Shown here piece after piece: positions 8,445 to 17,401 of a DNA stretch of 64,000 nucleotides (within the stretch, counting starts at the first letter, position 1; every line of letters starts with the position of its first letter). The DNA lies in assembly GCF_900626075.1 (NCBI RefSeq), contig NZ_UYZY01000003.1:248001-312000 (forward strand). The letters run 5' to 3'. The DNA is from Clostridium transplantifaecale (GTDB taxonomy: Bacteria > Bacillota > Clostridia > Lachnospirales > Lachnospiraceae). Under the pieces are notes generated by a model that worked only from the letters and a program-made list of their open reading frames with translations, did no database searches and was not told where the DNA came from. The translations under genes were made by a program, and so were the position numbers.

Positions 8445-10262
8445 GTGGAAAATGAAATAAACAATATTAATGCAGTGGACGGAGGAATTTTCAACTGCCG
8501 CTATGATGAATATTTTACGCTTATCAATGCGGATGACAACCTCTTTCAATTTTTGGGGTATACCAGGGAGGAGTTTGCACGGCTGTTTCATAACCGCGTG
8601 CTGGACGCTATCTACGAAGGGGATCGTGAGATAATTCTGGCAGAGGTTGAAAGGCAGCTTTCCACCAGCAGGGTGTTCCGGTATGAAAACCGATTGGTAG
8701 TGAAGGGCGGCCGCACACGCTGGGTATGGGTTAGCGCCGAGCTGGTGGAGGATGAGACGGAGGGGGAAATGGTACACTGCATTTTCCATGACATCAGCCG
8801 GGATAAAAAGTCACAGGAGCAGCTAGCCATCAGTGAAAAACGCTACGATATTATACTGTCTCATATCCGGGATATTATATTTGAGCTGGACTGTATTACG
8901 GGCTCTATCTATTATTCGCCGAATTTCAAGAAAAGGTTTGGATATGAGATCCCGTCGCACGGTTTTCCTGATTCCATGTTTGCAACGGACATTATCTACG
9001 AAGAAGATAAACCGGTGCTTCGGGAGCGTTTCCAGGCAATTTTAAAGGGACAGGATGAAATGGAGTGCGAGTACCGGATTAAATCGAACGACGGTTCCTA
9101 TCTTTGGGTGGATGTACATGCCTCGGCTATGAGGGATGAAGACAACCGCCTTCTTAAGATCCTGGGAATCATATCGGATATTGACCAGCGCAAGCGTGAA
9201 ATTATAAAAGTGCAGAAGGAGGCAGTTTCTGACCCGCTTACGGGTCTTCTGAACCGCCGTGAATGTGTCGCGCAGGTAGAAGCATATATGAAACGGTGCC
9301 ACGATCCGGCTGCTTTTATGCTCATTGACGTGGACAATTTCAAGAAGGTAAATGATACATACGGCCATCTGTACGGGGACAGCGTGCTCAATGAATTGGC
9401 CGTCAGTCTGCGTACCGCTTTCCGCAAAGAGGATATTATAGCGAGGCTCGGCGGTGATGAATTTGTAGTGTTTATGACCAATATAGATACCGGCAGAGCG
9501 CTGGAGGATAAGGTAAAACGGATCGAGTCTGTTTTCAGGAATTTTACTGTTGCAGGGGGAGAGGAAAAAGTGGGATGCAGCATCGGCATCAGCTTTTATC
9601 CGGGACATGGCAGCGATTTTCGATCCCTATTTGCAAAGGCGGACGCAGCTATGTACCATGTGAAGCAAAAGGGGAAGGGCTGGTTTTGCATATACGGTGA
9701 GGATATGGAAAAGACAGATCCCTCCGGGCTCACCCCACCGTCACGGATTATGAAGAAAAGCTTCCATGACCATATAATTGAACATGTGTTCCGGATCTTC
9801 CTGGAGCACCCGGAGACCGGCGCCGCCATAGCTATTCTGATGGACATGATTGGGCGCGTGTTCCATGCGGATCGGATGCTTATTTTTGAGAGAGATGAAG
9901 GGGGGCGGCTTGTCAGTACATATCAGTGGCAGAGTGAACATGTATCAGGCGGCAGTGAGTCTTCAGACGCGGTAAGGACAGATATCCGCGGACTGCCGCT
10001 CGAGAATGAACTTACCGTGTACCTGAATACAGACCAGATTGAAAATCAGGAGCTGCGCAGATGGTTTTCAGACCATGGCGCCAAGGCTGCAGTCACCTGC
10101 TGTATGAAAGAAGAGGATGAGTTCTCCACGGTTATCATTTATGAAGATTGTCACGGTACCCGAATCGGCAGCGGGGAGGAGCAGTATACGTTGATGATGG
10201 TCAGCCAGATCATTCACCTTTTCCTGGAAAAGCAAACGCGCCGCCCTTCAGAAAGTAGATAA
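8445..10262 (+). CDS. PAS-PAS-GGDEF diguanylate cyclase with C-terminal GAF-like domain
   Basis: It starts with GTG; a stop codon three codons upstream leaves no earlier start. The order in the 605 residues is PAS (about 12-118), PAS/PAC (125-250), GGDEF (255-420) and a C-terminal region (430-600) that looks like a GAF sensor. The active loop ARLGGDEF is intact. An RKED inhibitory site lies exactly five residues before it, so feedback by c-di-GMP is expected. No membrane segment is seen. It is the first gene of module A, 194 bp before the hybrid kinase, which has its own -10 element. Confidence 0.93.
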   Translation: MENEINNINAVDGGIFNCRYDEYFTLINADDNLFQFLGYTREEFARLFHNRVLDAIYEGDREIILAEVERQLSTSRVFRYENRLVVKGGRTRWVWVSAELVEDETEGEMVHCIFHDISRDKKSQEQLAISEKRYDIILSHIRDIIFELDCITGSIYYSPNFKKRFGYEIPSHGFPDSMFATDIIYEEDKPVLRERFQAILKGQDEMECEYRIKSNDGSYLWVDVHASAMRDEDNRLLKILGIISDIDQRKREIIKVQKEAVSDPLTGLLNRRECVAQVEAYMKRCHDPAAFMLIDVDNFKKVNDTYGHLYGDSVLNELAVSLRTAFRKEDIIARLGGDEFVVFMTNIDTGRALEDKVKRIESVFRNFTVAGGEEKVGCSIGISFYPGHGSDFRSLFAKADAAMYHVKQKGKGWFCIYGEDMEKTDPSGLTPPSRIMKKSFHDHIIEHVFRIFLEHPETGAAIAILMDMIGRVFHADRMLIFERDEGGRLVSTYQWQSEHVSGGSESSDAVRTDIRGLPLENELTVYLNTDQIENQELRRWFSDHGAKAAVTCCMKEEDEFSTVIIYEDCHGTRIGSGEEQYTLMMVSQIIHLFLEKQTRRPSESR

Positions 10263-10396
10263 GGCCGGCCTGTTTGCGCCGCTCATATAAAATATGCGTT
10301 ACTGATATGGTAAACTTAAAAAATTCCAAGAAAATGGAAAAAATGTATCTAAATTGGAAGAATCAGTAACTGGGACTGGCAGCTGCACCTGGTGTT

Positions 10397-10405
10397 TGGT
10401 ATAAT
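10397..10405 (+). promoter_or_regulatory. Extended -10 promoter of the module A hybrid kinase
   Basis: TGGTATAAT stands 52 bp before the ATG at 10457. A clear -35 hexamer is absent. Confidence 0.5.
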
Positions 10406-10456
10406 AAAGCCAAAGAATTTTGGGATACCATAAAGAAGAAACAGGAAGCAGGTATT

Positions 10457-12577
10457 ATGGAGGAGAGAATCATAAATAAAAACACGTTCCGGATTCTTAT
10501 CTGCTCAATCGGATTCGTGTTAATTGCCGTCGTCAGCATAGTTTGTATGAATATTTATCACAGTATGATGAAGGACAGCGAGACAGTCGTATGGGAGATG
10601 ACGGAAAAAGCGGCGTCGGCTCTGGAATGGCAGTATGATGATATTAGCGAGGGAGCCGGGCGCGTTGCAAAGCGTTCAGGAGAGTATGCTGATATTAAAG
10701 AATATATGGGCGTTTTGGAGAACTTCCGCCAGGATTATGACCTGTACCGTGTCATTGTTGACAGGGGAGGACAGGTGGATGCGCTTTCGGACAGCGGTCA
10801 GACACGGCAGGAAGAGCTGCCCGATATTACCCGGCTTTGTACGAAGGACGGACAGTTTTCAAACAGTTATCGGGGGGATACGGGAAAGTATCACGTCGTA
10901 ATTCGATATCCGTATCAGACAAAAACGGAGCAAGGATATTTGTATGCGGAAAAAATGATTAAAAATGTGTACAACGACTCCTTTATGCAGTTTTACAACG
11001 GCCAGGGATACTCCTATCTGGTATCCGGCAGCAGCGGCCAGTTTTTATTATTCCCCAATAACCGTAAGGGGCAGGGACTTTACGGAGACCTTTTTCAGAT
11101 GCTTCAGGAAGCGCCGGAGAATTCAAGGGACGCAATTTCTCAGATGAAAGCGCTGATGCAGGAAAAGCAGTCGGGAACCGTGCAGATGAAGTTCAGAGAT
11201 GAAAACCAGTATTTTTGTTTTACCCCTATTATCAAAGGGACGGACTGCTACATTGTTTCAATTATTCCTTCCAGCATTACACAGCGCAACGGTACGGTTT
11301 CAATTGTGATCATATTATTGATGACTGCTCTGGTTATGGCAGGCATCCTCACGATCTTCTGGCTTGATTACGGAAGAAGGAAAAATCTGCTGAAAATGCA
11401 GGCGGCAGATTATGCCAACCGGGCAAAGAGCGATTTCCTCTCCAATATGAGCCATGAAATACGTACGCCAATGAACGGAATTACCGGAATGACGCAGTTG
11501 GCGCTGCTGAATCAAAACGATCCGGAGCGGGTGAAAGATTGTCTTGAAAAAATACAGATTTCTTCCAATTATATGCTGAGTCTGATAAACGATATTCTTG
11601 ACATGTCCAAGATCGAGAGTGGCAAGCTGATACTGATGGAACATGATTTCAGTCTGACCAGACTGGCGGAAGAAATAAGAATTCTTCTCCAGTCCCAGAT
11701 TGAGAATAAAAAACACGAATTTCACATCATAATCACGGAAAATTCAGCGGACTGGGTACGGGGGGATTTGACCCGGATTCGTCAGATTATGGTAAATCTT
11801 CTGTCGAATGCGGTTAAGTATACGCCGGACAACGGAAAGATAGAACTGCGTCTTGACAATCAGCCGCAGGAAGGCGGAGTCACAAGGCTGGTAATCCAGG
11901 TAAAGGATAACGGCATTGGTATGAGCGAGGAATATCAAAAAGTTTTGTTTGAACCCTTTTCTCAGGAGCAGACGGCCCACAGTAACGGAACAGGTCTTGG
12001 GATGGCTATCACAGACAGCCTTGTCCGCTTTATGGGGGGAACCATAGAGGTAGAAAGCAGGAAGAATGCAGGAAGTACCTTTACGGTTGTACTATATCTG
12101 AAGAAGGCAGAAGAAACAGAGACAGAAAAAGCAGGGGATGCTAAAGCAGCTTCTGCCCAGATGCGGGACGGAAAAAGCAGAAATGAAATATTGGCCGGCA
12201 TCAGAATTCTTTTGGCCGAGGATAATGCTATGAACGCAGAGATTGCCCGGGAACTTTTGAAGATGTACGGAGCCGATGTGGAATGGGCAAAAGACGGCGA
12301 GACGGCGGCAGAACTTTTTACCGGGCAGGAACCTCATACATATGATTTAATACTGATGGACATTCAGATGCCGGGAATCAGCGGATATGAGGCTGCGGTA
12401 CGGATCCGGGATTCAGGAAAAGAGGATGCACAGAGTATACCGATTGTCGCCATGACGGCAAATACATTTGCTTCAGATATACAGAAATCACTCTGGTCGG
12501 GGATGAATGCACATATTGGAAAACCGATTGACGCGGAGGCGCTGGTCGACACGGTTCTCAGGCTGTGCAGTGCATAA
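10457..12577 (+). CDS. Hybrid histidine kinase with extracytoplasmic sensor
   Basis: The 706 residues are TM1 (about 11-31), an extracytoplasmic region of roughly 240 residues, TM2 (about 280-301), HisKA with H333 in [11 protein letters not shown], HATPase_c (430-550) and a receiver domain (582-704) with D635 in LMDIQMPG. The ectodomain is probably Cache-like. There is no HPt domain or DNA-binding output, so a phosphotransfer partner must be elsewhere. A solute-binding lipoprotein gene follows after 30 bp with no permease genes. I infer that the lipoprotein hands ligand to this kinase. Confidence 0.93.
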   Translation: MEERIINKNTFRILICSIGFVLIAVVSIVCMNIYHSMMKDSETVVWEMTEKAASALEWQYDDISEGAGRVAKRSGEYADIKEYMGVLENFRQDYDLYRVIVDRGGQVDALSDSGQTRQEELPDITRLCTKDGQFSNSYRGDTGKYHVVIRYPYQTKTEQGYLYAEKMIKNVYNDSFMQFYNGQGYSYLVSGSSGQFLLFPNNRKGQGLYGDLFQMLQEAPENSRDAISQMKALMQEKQSGTVQMKFRDENQYFCFTPIIKGTDCYIVSIIPSSITQRNGTVSIVIILLMTALVMAGILTIFWLDYGRRKNLLKMQAADYANRAKSDFLSNMSHEIRTPMNGITGMTQLALLNQNDPERVKDCLEKIQISSNYMLSLINDILDMSKIESGKLILMEHDFSLTRLAEEIRILLQSQIENKKHEFHIIITENSADWVRGDLTRIRQIMVNLLSNAVKYTPDNGKIELRLDNQPQEGGVTRLVIQVKDNGIGMSEEYQKVLFEPFSQEQTAHSNGTGLGMAITDSLVRFMGGTIEVESRKNAGSTFTVVLYLKKAEETETEKAGDAKAASAQMRDGKSRNEILAGIRILLAEDNAMNAEIARELLKMYGADVEWAKDGETAAELFTGQEPHTYDLILMDIQMPGISGYEAAVRIRDSGKEDAQSIPIVAMTANTFASDIQKSLWSGMNAHIGKPIDAEALVDTVLRLCSA

Positions 12578-12607
12578 TAAAGCGGTAAAAGATAATGGGG
12601 GACGAAG

Positions 12608-13864
12608 ATGAGAAAGGCGATCGGAATTTTAACGGCGTTAACAATAATGGGGCTGGCGGCAGGATGCAGCCGGCAGGAGATTTCCGTCCGTGAAAAAGAG
12701 GCGGAACCGACCCACCTGACTTTTTTCGGATTCCGGACACGCTCTGCTAATGTCGAGGAGATCGACACAATCCTGAATAAATATATGGACGATCACCCGG
12801 ATGTGGTCATTACCTATGAAGGACTTGAGGACGGCTATCCCGACGCTTTGGAAAACAGAATTGAATCAGGAAATGCGGATGATATCTTTATGATACATCC
12901 TTCTAATTTTGCGGATTATGAGGCAAAAGGCTGGGTTGGGACAAAGATATACGACTTGACGGATGCAGAGGTAATGGGGCGGTATAATGACAGTGTGAAG
13001 AGGCTTATTACGGTAAATGATAAGATATTTGCAGCTCCCATGTGTATGAGTGTAATAGGAATTGTGGGAAATATGGACATTCTCAAAAAATGCGGTGTGG
13101 ATCAGATGCCGGAGACCTACGGCGAATGGGTGGATTCCATGGAAAAGGTGAAAAGGGGGGGACATGTTCCCCTGGTCAATTACCTCAGCAGCGATGCCAG
13201 CACCGGATTTCTGATGGCAGGACGTTCGATGGCTCCTTACGTACTGGGTGAAAAAGAACAAAATTCCGGCGACACGGCAGAAAGTGTATTTAAGAAAGGG
13301 ATAGAGGATTTATCCGCCCTGATGGATGCCGGGTATATCGACAGAGAGCAGATGCTCGCCAGCCAGGACGGGGACGCGTTTGAGAATGTGCTCTGCAATG
13401 TATTTGCCAAAGGGGAAGCGGCTTACGCAGTCCTTCCGAGCTGGGGTATGATATCATTTCTTGAAGGGAAACCTTCTTTTGAATATCAGGTGGGCGGCCT
13501 GCCGTTAGGTGATACCGGCAGTGTGGCTATGGCAAGGGCATCCGTGCCGATTGCCATAAATAATGAAAGCCCCAATAGGGAAATAGCTCTCGATTTCCTG
13601 GATTTTTTATTGCAGCCGGAAAATATAGACGCCTATGCGGCAAACCAGCAGTCGGTGACGCCTTTAAAAGATTCTGATATGAAGGCCCCGGACTATGAAA
13701 CTCTTATGGAGCTGGTGAAAAACGGGAAGGTAGTGGCGGACACTGATCCGGGAATTCCGTTTAATCTCGTAAAGGCACTGCGGGATGCCTCCCTAAAACT
13801 GGCGCAGGGGCTGCCGGCTGGTGAAGTGGCCGCGGACTTTTTGCCGGATAAACAGGTACGGTGA
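12608..13864 (+). CDS. Solute-binding lipoprotein, ABC family 1 type, orphan
   Basis: This 418-residue lipoprotein has a lipobox at C20 (GLAAGC). The fold signature is that of sugar-type binding proteins: an early FFGFRT strand, NADDIFMIHPSNF, the central APMCMSVIGIVGN hinge region and a C-terminal LDFLDFLLQPEN segment. Such proteins usually deliver sugars to ABC permeases, but none are encoded here. It directly follows the hybrid kinase in the same direction and is followed by a terminator. The likely role is the external sensing subunit of that kinase; the ligand is unknown. Confidence 0.88.
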   Translation: MRKAIGILTALTIMGLAAGCSRQEISVREKEAEPTHLTFFGFRTRSANVEEIDTILNKYMDDHPDVVITYEGLEDGYPDALENRIESGNADDIFMIHPSNFADYEAKGWVGTKIYDLTDAEVMGRYNDSVKRLITVNDKIFAAPMCMSVIGIVGNMDILKKCGVDQMPETYGEWVDSMEKVKRGGHVPLVNYLSSDASTGFLMAGRSMAPYVLGEKEQNSGDTAESVFKKGIEDLSALMDAGYIDREQMLASQDGDAFENVLCNVFAKGEAAYAVLPSWGMISFLEGKPSFEYQVGGLPLGDTGSVAMARASVPIAINNESPNREIALDFLDFLLQPENIDAYAANQQSVTPLKDSDMKAPDYETLMELVKNGKVVADTDPGIPFNLVKALRDASLKLAQGLPAGEVAADFLPDKQVR

Positions 13865-13888
13865 AATCACCAAATATTAGTAGATAAT

Positions 13889-13923
13889 AAAAACTGCTGT
13901 CATATCATATGGCGGCAGTTTTT
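13889..13923 (+). terminator. Terminator of module A
   Basis: AAAAACTGC pairs with GCAGTTTTT at the ends of a long stem that includes G-U pairs; it ends in T5 and follows the binding-protein stop by 25 bp. Confidence 0.85.
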
Positions 13924-13940
13924 ATGTTTGGAACCGTACA

Positions 13941-14198
13941 CTACTTTTGAAACATTTTACCAAATATAAAACGTACCAACGGCCCCGCATAAAATATCTG
14001 CCAGAAAAATGCTACGGGAAAATTAAAGACGGTTGTCTGCAGCCATACGGCAATAATCTGTTCGCCGGGAGCTTTAAACAGCAAGGTCGCCGCAAAACTC
14101 ATGAGAGGGCACATGAATACGACGGAGATTGCCGAGATGGATAAAATCAGGAGGAAAGGATTGTCTTTCTCCAGGTTGACGATACGAAATGACAGCAT
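13941..14198 (-). pseudogene. DUF2798 membrane protein, C-terminal half only
   Basis: The 85 codons match the second half of two-repeat DUF2798 proteins, with FRIV near the start, CPLMSFAATLLFK, VWLQTTVFNFPVAF and GPLVRFIFG. Family members are, from memory, about 150 residues, with an equivalent first half that is absent here. The frame opens with an ATG that overlaps the LysR stop (TGATG), exactly where homology begins. A deletion that fused the LysR 3' end to the middle of this gene is the simplest reading. It may still be translated by coupling, but probably as a non-functional half. Confidence 0.65.
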
Positions 14199-15088
14199 CA
14201 GACGGAAATGCTGCCAAATGACTGCTGTACGTTACTTAAAAACCGTTCCGCCGCCCCGGAAAAGAGCTGATACTTCTTCCACACCATATTCAGATGTGCC
14301 TCCATACGCGGCTCCAGCGGGCGGAAGCAGAGACGGCTGTTTTCCGAGGTGTTCACCAGCTTGTCGAGGCACAGGGCATAGCCCATCCCTTCTTCTACCA
14401 TGAGGGATGCATTGTAGACCAGATTATAGGTGGCTACGATGTTCAGCTTCTCGTAATCAGTACCCAGCCAACCGGAAAATACATTGCCGGTCAGAGTCTG
14501 GCGGGAGGTGATGATAGGGATCTCCCTGAGATCCTTTGAGCGGATAGAAGAGCGGGAGGCCAGGGGACAGTCTTTTGGCATCAGCAGTCCCCAGGTATCG
14601 GTGGCGGGAAGTCTGATGTAGTCATATTTTTTCATATCGGCCGGCTCTATGAGGATTCCAAAGTCCAGCAGTCCCTTATCCAGCCGTTCAGTTACATCAT
14701 CCGCATTGCCGCTATATAGGTGGTAACGGATCTGAGGACAGGACCTCTGCAGATCCGTGGCAATCCTGGCGATATAACGCATGGCGTCCGTTTCCCCTCC
14801 TCCGATATAGATATCTCCGCCTACGGCCTCATCGGGAGCCATCAGTTCGGCTTCGGTCTTGTCCACCAGGTCAAGAATTTCGGTTGCCCGCTTGCGCAGC
14901 AGCATGCCCTCCTCAGTAAGGGTAATCCTGCGGTTTCCGCGTATTAACAGTTTCTTGCCAATCTCCTCCTCCAAATCCATCAGCTGTCTGGACAGCGTGG
15001 GCTGTGTCATGTGAAGGGACTCTGCGGCCCCGGATATGCTCTCTTCCCTGGTCACTGCCAGGAAATACCGTAAAACTCGAATGTCCAA
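14198..15088 (-). CDS. LysR-type transcriptional regulator
   Basis: I chose the TTG start at 15088 (LDIRVLRYFLAV) because AGGAGG lies 7 bp upstream; a longer ATG frame from 15166 has none. It has 296 residues: a winged HTH at 1-60 (AAESLHMTQPTLSRQL) and a LysR substrate-binding domain from about 88. It is divergent from a cluster of small proteins and oxidoreductases whose three promoters share a motif overlapping -35. It is the obvious candidate to bind that motif. Its 3' end abuts the truncated DUF2798 gene. Confidence 0.93.
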   Translation of the reverse strand: MDIRVLRYFLAVTREESISGAAESLHMTQPTLSRQLMDLEEEIGKKLLIRGNRRITLTEEGMLLRKRATEILDLVDKTEAELMAPDEAVGGDIYIGGGETDAMRYIARIATDLQRSCPQIRYHLYSGNADDVTERLDKGLLDFGILIEPADMKKYDYIRLPATDTWGLLMPKDCPLASRSSIRSKDLREIPIITSRQTLTGNVFSGWLGTDYEKLNIVATYNLVYNASLMVEEGMGYALCLDKLVNTSENSRLCFRPLEPRMEAHLNMVWKKYQLFSGAAERFLSNVQQSFGSISV

Positions 15089-15180
15089 TCTGATTCCTCC
15101 TTGTGTTTTGTGAGCTGTTATTGAAACATCTATATCGATTATAGTTTGCAAATCCATGCCTGTCAAGTATAGCTAATTAT

Positions 15181-15222
15181 TTAATATAAGCATTTGATAT
15201 GGGAATGTTTTGGCATTAGAAT
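15181..15222 (+). promoter_or_regulatory. Shared-motif promoter, copy 1 (divergent from LysR)
   Basis: The motif TTAATATAAGCATTTGATAT (15181-15200) contains -35 TTGATA (15194-15199). After 17 bp comes TAGAAT (15217-15222). The layout is the same as at copies 2 and 3. It drives the small gene at 15252. Confidence 0.75.
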
Positions 15223-15251
15223 ATAGATATCAAAGAAAAGAGGTGTATGAT

Positions 15252-15443
15252 ATGGAGAAAGCAGTTCAGACTGATTGCAGTAATAATGAAGAAAAAATGA
15301 GCAGGACAGCGGCAGGGGGGAAGAGGAAGGAAGGCGGGAGCGAAAGCCTGATGGGCACTATGCCGCTATCAGAATTTCCAGGATATAGGGAGATTTGGGA
15401 ACTGGATTTTGAAAAAGACAGCAAAGAAGGCTACAAAAAATGA
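15252..15443 (+). CDS. Small hypothetical protein
   Basis: The ATG at 15252 follows AGAGGTG and encodes 63 residues. It is hydrophilic, with a Gly/Lys/Ser-rich middle and an acidic end (PGYREIWELDFEKDSKEGYKK). There is no signal peptide, membrane helix or known domain. A longer frame from 15210 would begin inside the promoter and is rejected. As the first gene downstream of the LysR intergenic region with its own copy of the shared promoter, it is probably part of the LysR regulon. Confidence 0.55.
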   Translation: MEKAVQTDCSNNEEKMSRTAAGGKRKEGGSESLMGTMPLSEFPGYREIWELDFEKDSKEGYKK

Positions 15444-15470
15444 TATGCCTTTCAGGTATAATACAATATG

Positions 15471-15511
15471 TAATATAAGTATTTGATATTATAGTTTCCG
15501 TGAATTATAAT
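15471..15511 (+). promoter_or_regulatory. Shared-motif promoter, copy 2
   Basis: The motif TAATATAAGTATTTGATATT (15471-15490) overlaps -35 TTGATA (15483-15488). A 17-bp spacer leads to a perfect TATAAT (15506-15511). It serves the small protein at 15536 and the alcohol dehydrogenase. Confidence 0.8.
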
Positions 15512-15535
15512 CATGCTAAGAGAGGTGATTATGAG

Positions 15536-15772
15536 ATGGCGGACTATATTAGTGATACTAAAACAGTTGTACAAAACCTGAAAGACGCCGGATGCAGCGA
15601 AGAAGTAGTAGAGGAGTTTATCGAACTGGCAGAAGCCGGGGAGAAGCAGCGGCAGTTCAAACTTTTAGAAAAACAAAGAAGGACGCTGCTGGACAACGTT
15701 CATTGCAGGGAAAAACAGATTGACTGTCTGGATTATCTGGTTTTTCAGATGAAAAAAACACAGGAAAAGTAA
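15536..15772 (+). CDS. Small coiled-coil-like protein, unknown function
   Basis: The ATG at 15536 (MADYISDTK) is preceded by AGAGGTG at the right distance; the frame is open from 15500 but that start has no ribosome site. The 78 residues are strongly charged and predicted helical: AGCSEEVVEEFIELAEAGEK, then KLLEKQRRTLLDNVHCREKQ. The C-terminal part resembles the dimerisation helix found at the end of MerR-type regulators, but no HTH is present. It lies 63 bp before the alcohol dehydrogenase under the shared promoter. Confidence 0.65.
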   Translation: MADYISDTKTVVQNLKDAGCSEEVVEEFIELAEAGEKQRQFKLLEKQRRTLLDNVHCREKQIDCLDYLVFQMKKTQEK

Positions 15773-15790
15773 TTAGGTTATGACAGTATT

Positions 15791-15815
15791 GCACCTATTC
15801 GATATGAATCGGTGC
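15791..15815 (+). promoter_or_regulatory. RNA hairpin in the leader of the alcohol dehydrogenase gene
   Basis: GCACC pairs with GGTGC, with an inner ATTC/GAAT stem around a GATAT loop, ending seven bases before the AAGGAGG ribosome site. No T-run follows, so it is not a terminator. It may set relative translation or mRNA stability. Confidence 0.4.
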
Positions 15816-15835
15816 CCTTATCAAGGAGGATTAAG

Positions 15836-17002
15836 ATGTTAGGAAATTTCAGTTATTCAAACCCGACAAAATTGTATTTCGGTGAGGACTCTTTAAGGTA
15901 CCTGAATGAAGAACTTCCCAAGTACGGCGATAAAGTTCTGCTGGTGTATGGCGGCGGCTCCATTAAGAAGAATGGCATTTACGACCAGATTATTCAGATA
16001 CTGGCGGATAACAAAAAGACGGTCAGTGAGGTGCCGGGAGTGATGCCAAACCCTACCGTGGAAAAGCTGTATGAGGGGTGTAAGATTGCCAAAGAAAATC
16101 AGGTTGATTTGATTCTGGCGGTTGGAGGCGGCTCCTGCTGTGACTATGCAAAGGCGGTTTCCGTTTCCGCTTATTGTGAGGAAGAACCCTGGGAGAAATA
16201 CTTTGCCCGCATGGAAGATGTGGACAACCCGATTATTCCGGTAGGCTGCGTGCTGACTATGGTGGGTACCGGATCAGAGATGAACGGCGGATCCGTGATC
16301 ACGAATCATGAAGCCAAGATGAAGATTGGCCATATTTTCGGAGACAATGTGTTCCCCAAGTTTTCAATTTTGAATCCAACCTATACCTTTACACTTCCGG
16401 AGTACCAGATGGTGGCAGGGTTCTATGACATCATGAATCATATCACAGAGCAGTATTTCTCAGGTACAGATGATAACACTTCCGATTATATCATGGAAGG
16501 GCTGCTGAAATCCCTGATTCACAGCTCCAGGATTGCCAAAAAGGATCCAACCAACTATGAGGCCCGCAGCAATATCATGTGGATTGCCACCTGGGCGCTT
16601 AATACACTGGTTGCCTGCGGAAAAACCAGCGACTGGATGGTGCATATGATCGGGCAGGCTATCGGCGCCCATACCAATGCTACCCATGGCATGACACTTT
16701 CTGCCGTGTCCATGGCATATTACCGGCACATCTGCCCTTATGGCCTTGCAAAGTTCAAACGTTTTGCCGCCAACGTGTGGGACGTAAATCCGGAGGGAAA
16801 GACAGATGCGGAGGTTGCCGAAGAAGGGCTGAACCGCATGGAAGCTTATATGAATGAATTAGGTCTTGTCATGAATATTAAGGAGTTGGGCGTTACGGAG
16901 GATATGCTGGAAAGCGTTGCCGACAGTACCATCCTGTTCCAGACCGATTATAAACCGCTTACCCATGATGATGTGGTCCGGATTCTGAGAGAGAGTCTGT
17001 AA
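15836..17002 (+). CDS. Iron-containing alcohol dehydrogenase (butanol dehydrogenase type)
   Basis: The ATG with AAGGAGG gives 388 residues, normal for NADPH-dependent YqhD/BdhA-type enzymes. The NAD(P)-binding motif GGGSIKKNG and the GGGSCCDYAKA and VGTGSEMNGGSVITN stretches are present. The metal-site histidines lie in GFYDIMNHITEQYF, HMIGQAIGAH and NATHGMT. It should reduce aldehydes to alcohols in the cytoplasm. It shares a promoter with the small protein before it, in the putative LysR regulon together with an FMN reductase; a response to reactive aldehydes or redox stress is a reasonable inference. Confidence 0.93.
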   Translation: MLGNFSYSNPTKLYFGEDSLRYLNEELPKYGDKVLLVYGGGSIKKNGIYDQIIQILADNKKTVSEVPGVMPNPTVEKLYEGCKIAKENQVDLILAVGGGSCCDYAKAVSVSAYCEEEPWEKYFARMEDVDNPIIPVGCVLTMVGTGSEMNGGSVITNHEAKMKIGHIFGDNVFPKFSILNPTYTFTLPEYQMVAGFYDIMNHITEQYFSGTDDNTSDYIMEGLLKSLIHSSRIAKKDPTNYEARSNIMWIATWALNTLVACGKTSDWMVHMIGQAIGAHTNATHGMTLSAVSMAYYRHICPYGLAKFKRFAANVWDVNPEGKTDAEVAEEGLNRMEAYMNELGLVMNIKELGVTEDMLESVADSTILFQTDYKPLTHDDVVRILRESL

Positions 17003-17019
17003 TTGCATCAATGATAATG

Positions 17020-17051
17020 CAGGCATCTGTAGCAGGGTGTCTGTATTTTTA
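17020..17051 (+). terminator. Probable terminator of the alcohol dehydrogenase gene
   Basis: CAGGCAT pairs with GTGTCTG (two G-U pairs) and a T5 tract follows. Confidence 0.6.
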
Positions 17052-17241
17052 TATGAAAACAGGCTATCTGAGTTATTTTGATACTGGTTTAGAAAAAGTT
17101 TATTATTTTGTTAGCCGGATGTTATTTTAATCGTTTATGATGGCTTATGGAAAGATGCAGCACAGGAAAATAAGAAAGATAACCCTGGCAAACAGGAATT
17201 CGGCATGAATGCTTTATAAAAGTGGAAGTATGTCTCTATAT
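17052..17241. other. Intergenic stretch, possible decayed 3' end of a gene
   Basis: No gene is supported here. A short frame ending near 17219 reads VYDGLWKDAAQENKKDNPG followed by KQEFGMNAL and a stop. It looks like a protein C-terminus but has no start or family I know. Confidence 0.2.
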
Positions 17242-17256
17242 ATGCTTGATAAGCAT
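17242..17256. promoter_or_regulatory. Perfect palindrome upstream of shared promoter copy 3
   Basis: ATGCTT-GAT-AAGCAT is a perfect inverted repeat, 10 bp before the shared motif. It is a candidate second operator for the FMN reductase operon and is not present at copies 1 and 2. Confidence 0.4.
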
Positions 17257-17266
17257 ATTCAAGTAT

Positions 17267-17308
17267 TTAATATAGGTATTTGATATTAAGTGCATAAGGA
17301 ATTATAAT
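17267..17308 (+). promoter_or_regulatory. Shared-motif promoter, copy 3
   Basis: TTAATATAGGTATTTGATAT begins at 17267 and holds -35 TTGATA (17280-17285). A 17-bp spacer leads to TATAAT (17303-17308). It drives the FMN reductase operon from a leader of about 90 nt. Confidence 0.8.
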
Positions 17309-17401
17309 AAAAATAACAAAAGAGCATCGCAAAAGACAATACAAAAAACACATATTAAATCATACGAATCAGACAAAAGAGCGAATAAAGGAGAGAGGAA
17401 A

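Noticed and set aside
15210..15251. Earlier start for the small protein after LysR
   Set aside because: This segment contains the -10 box of the shared promoter; the ATG at 15252 has a proper ribosome site.
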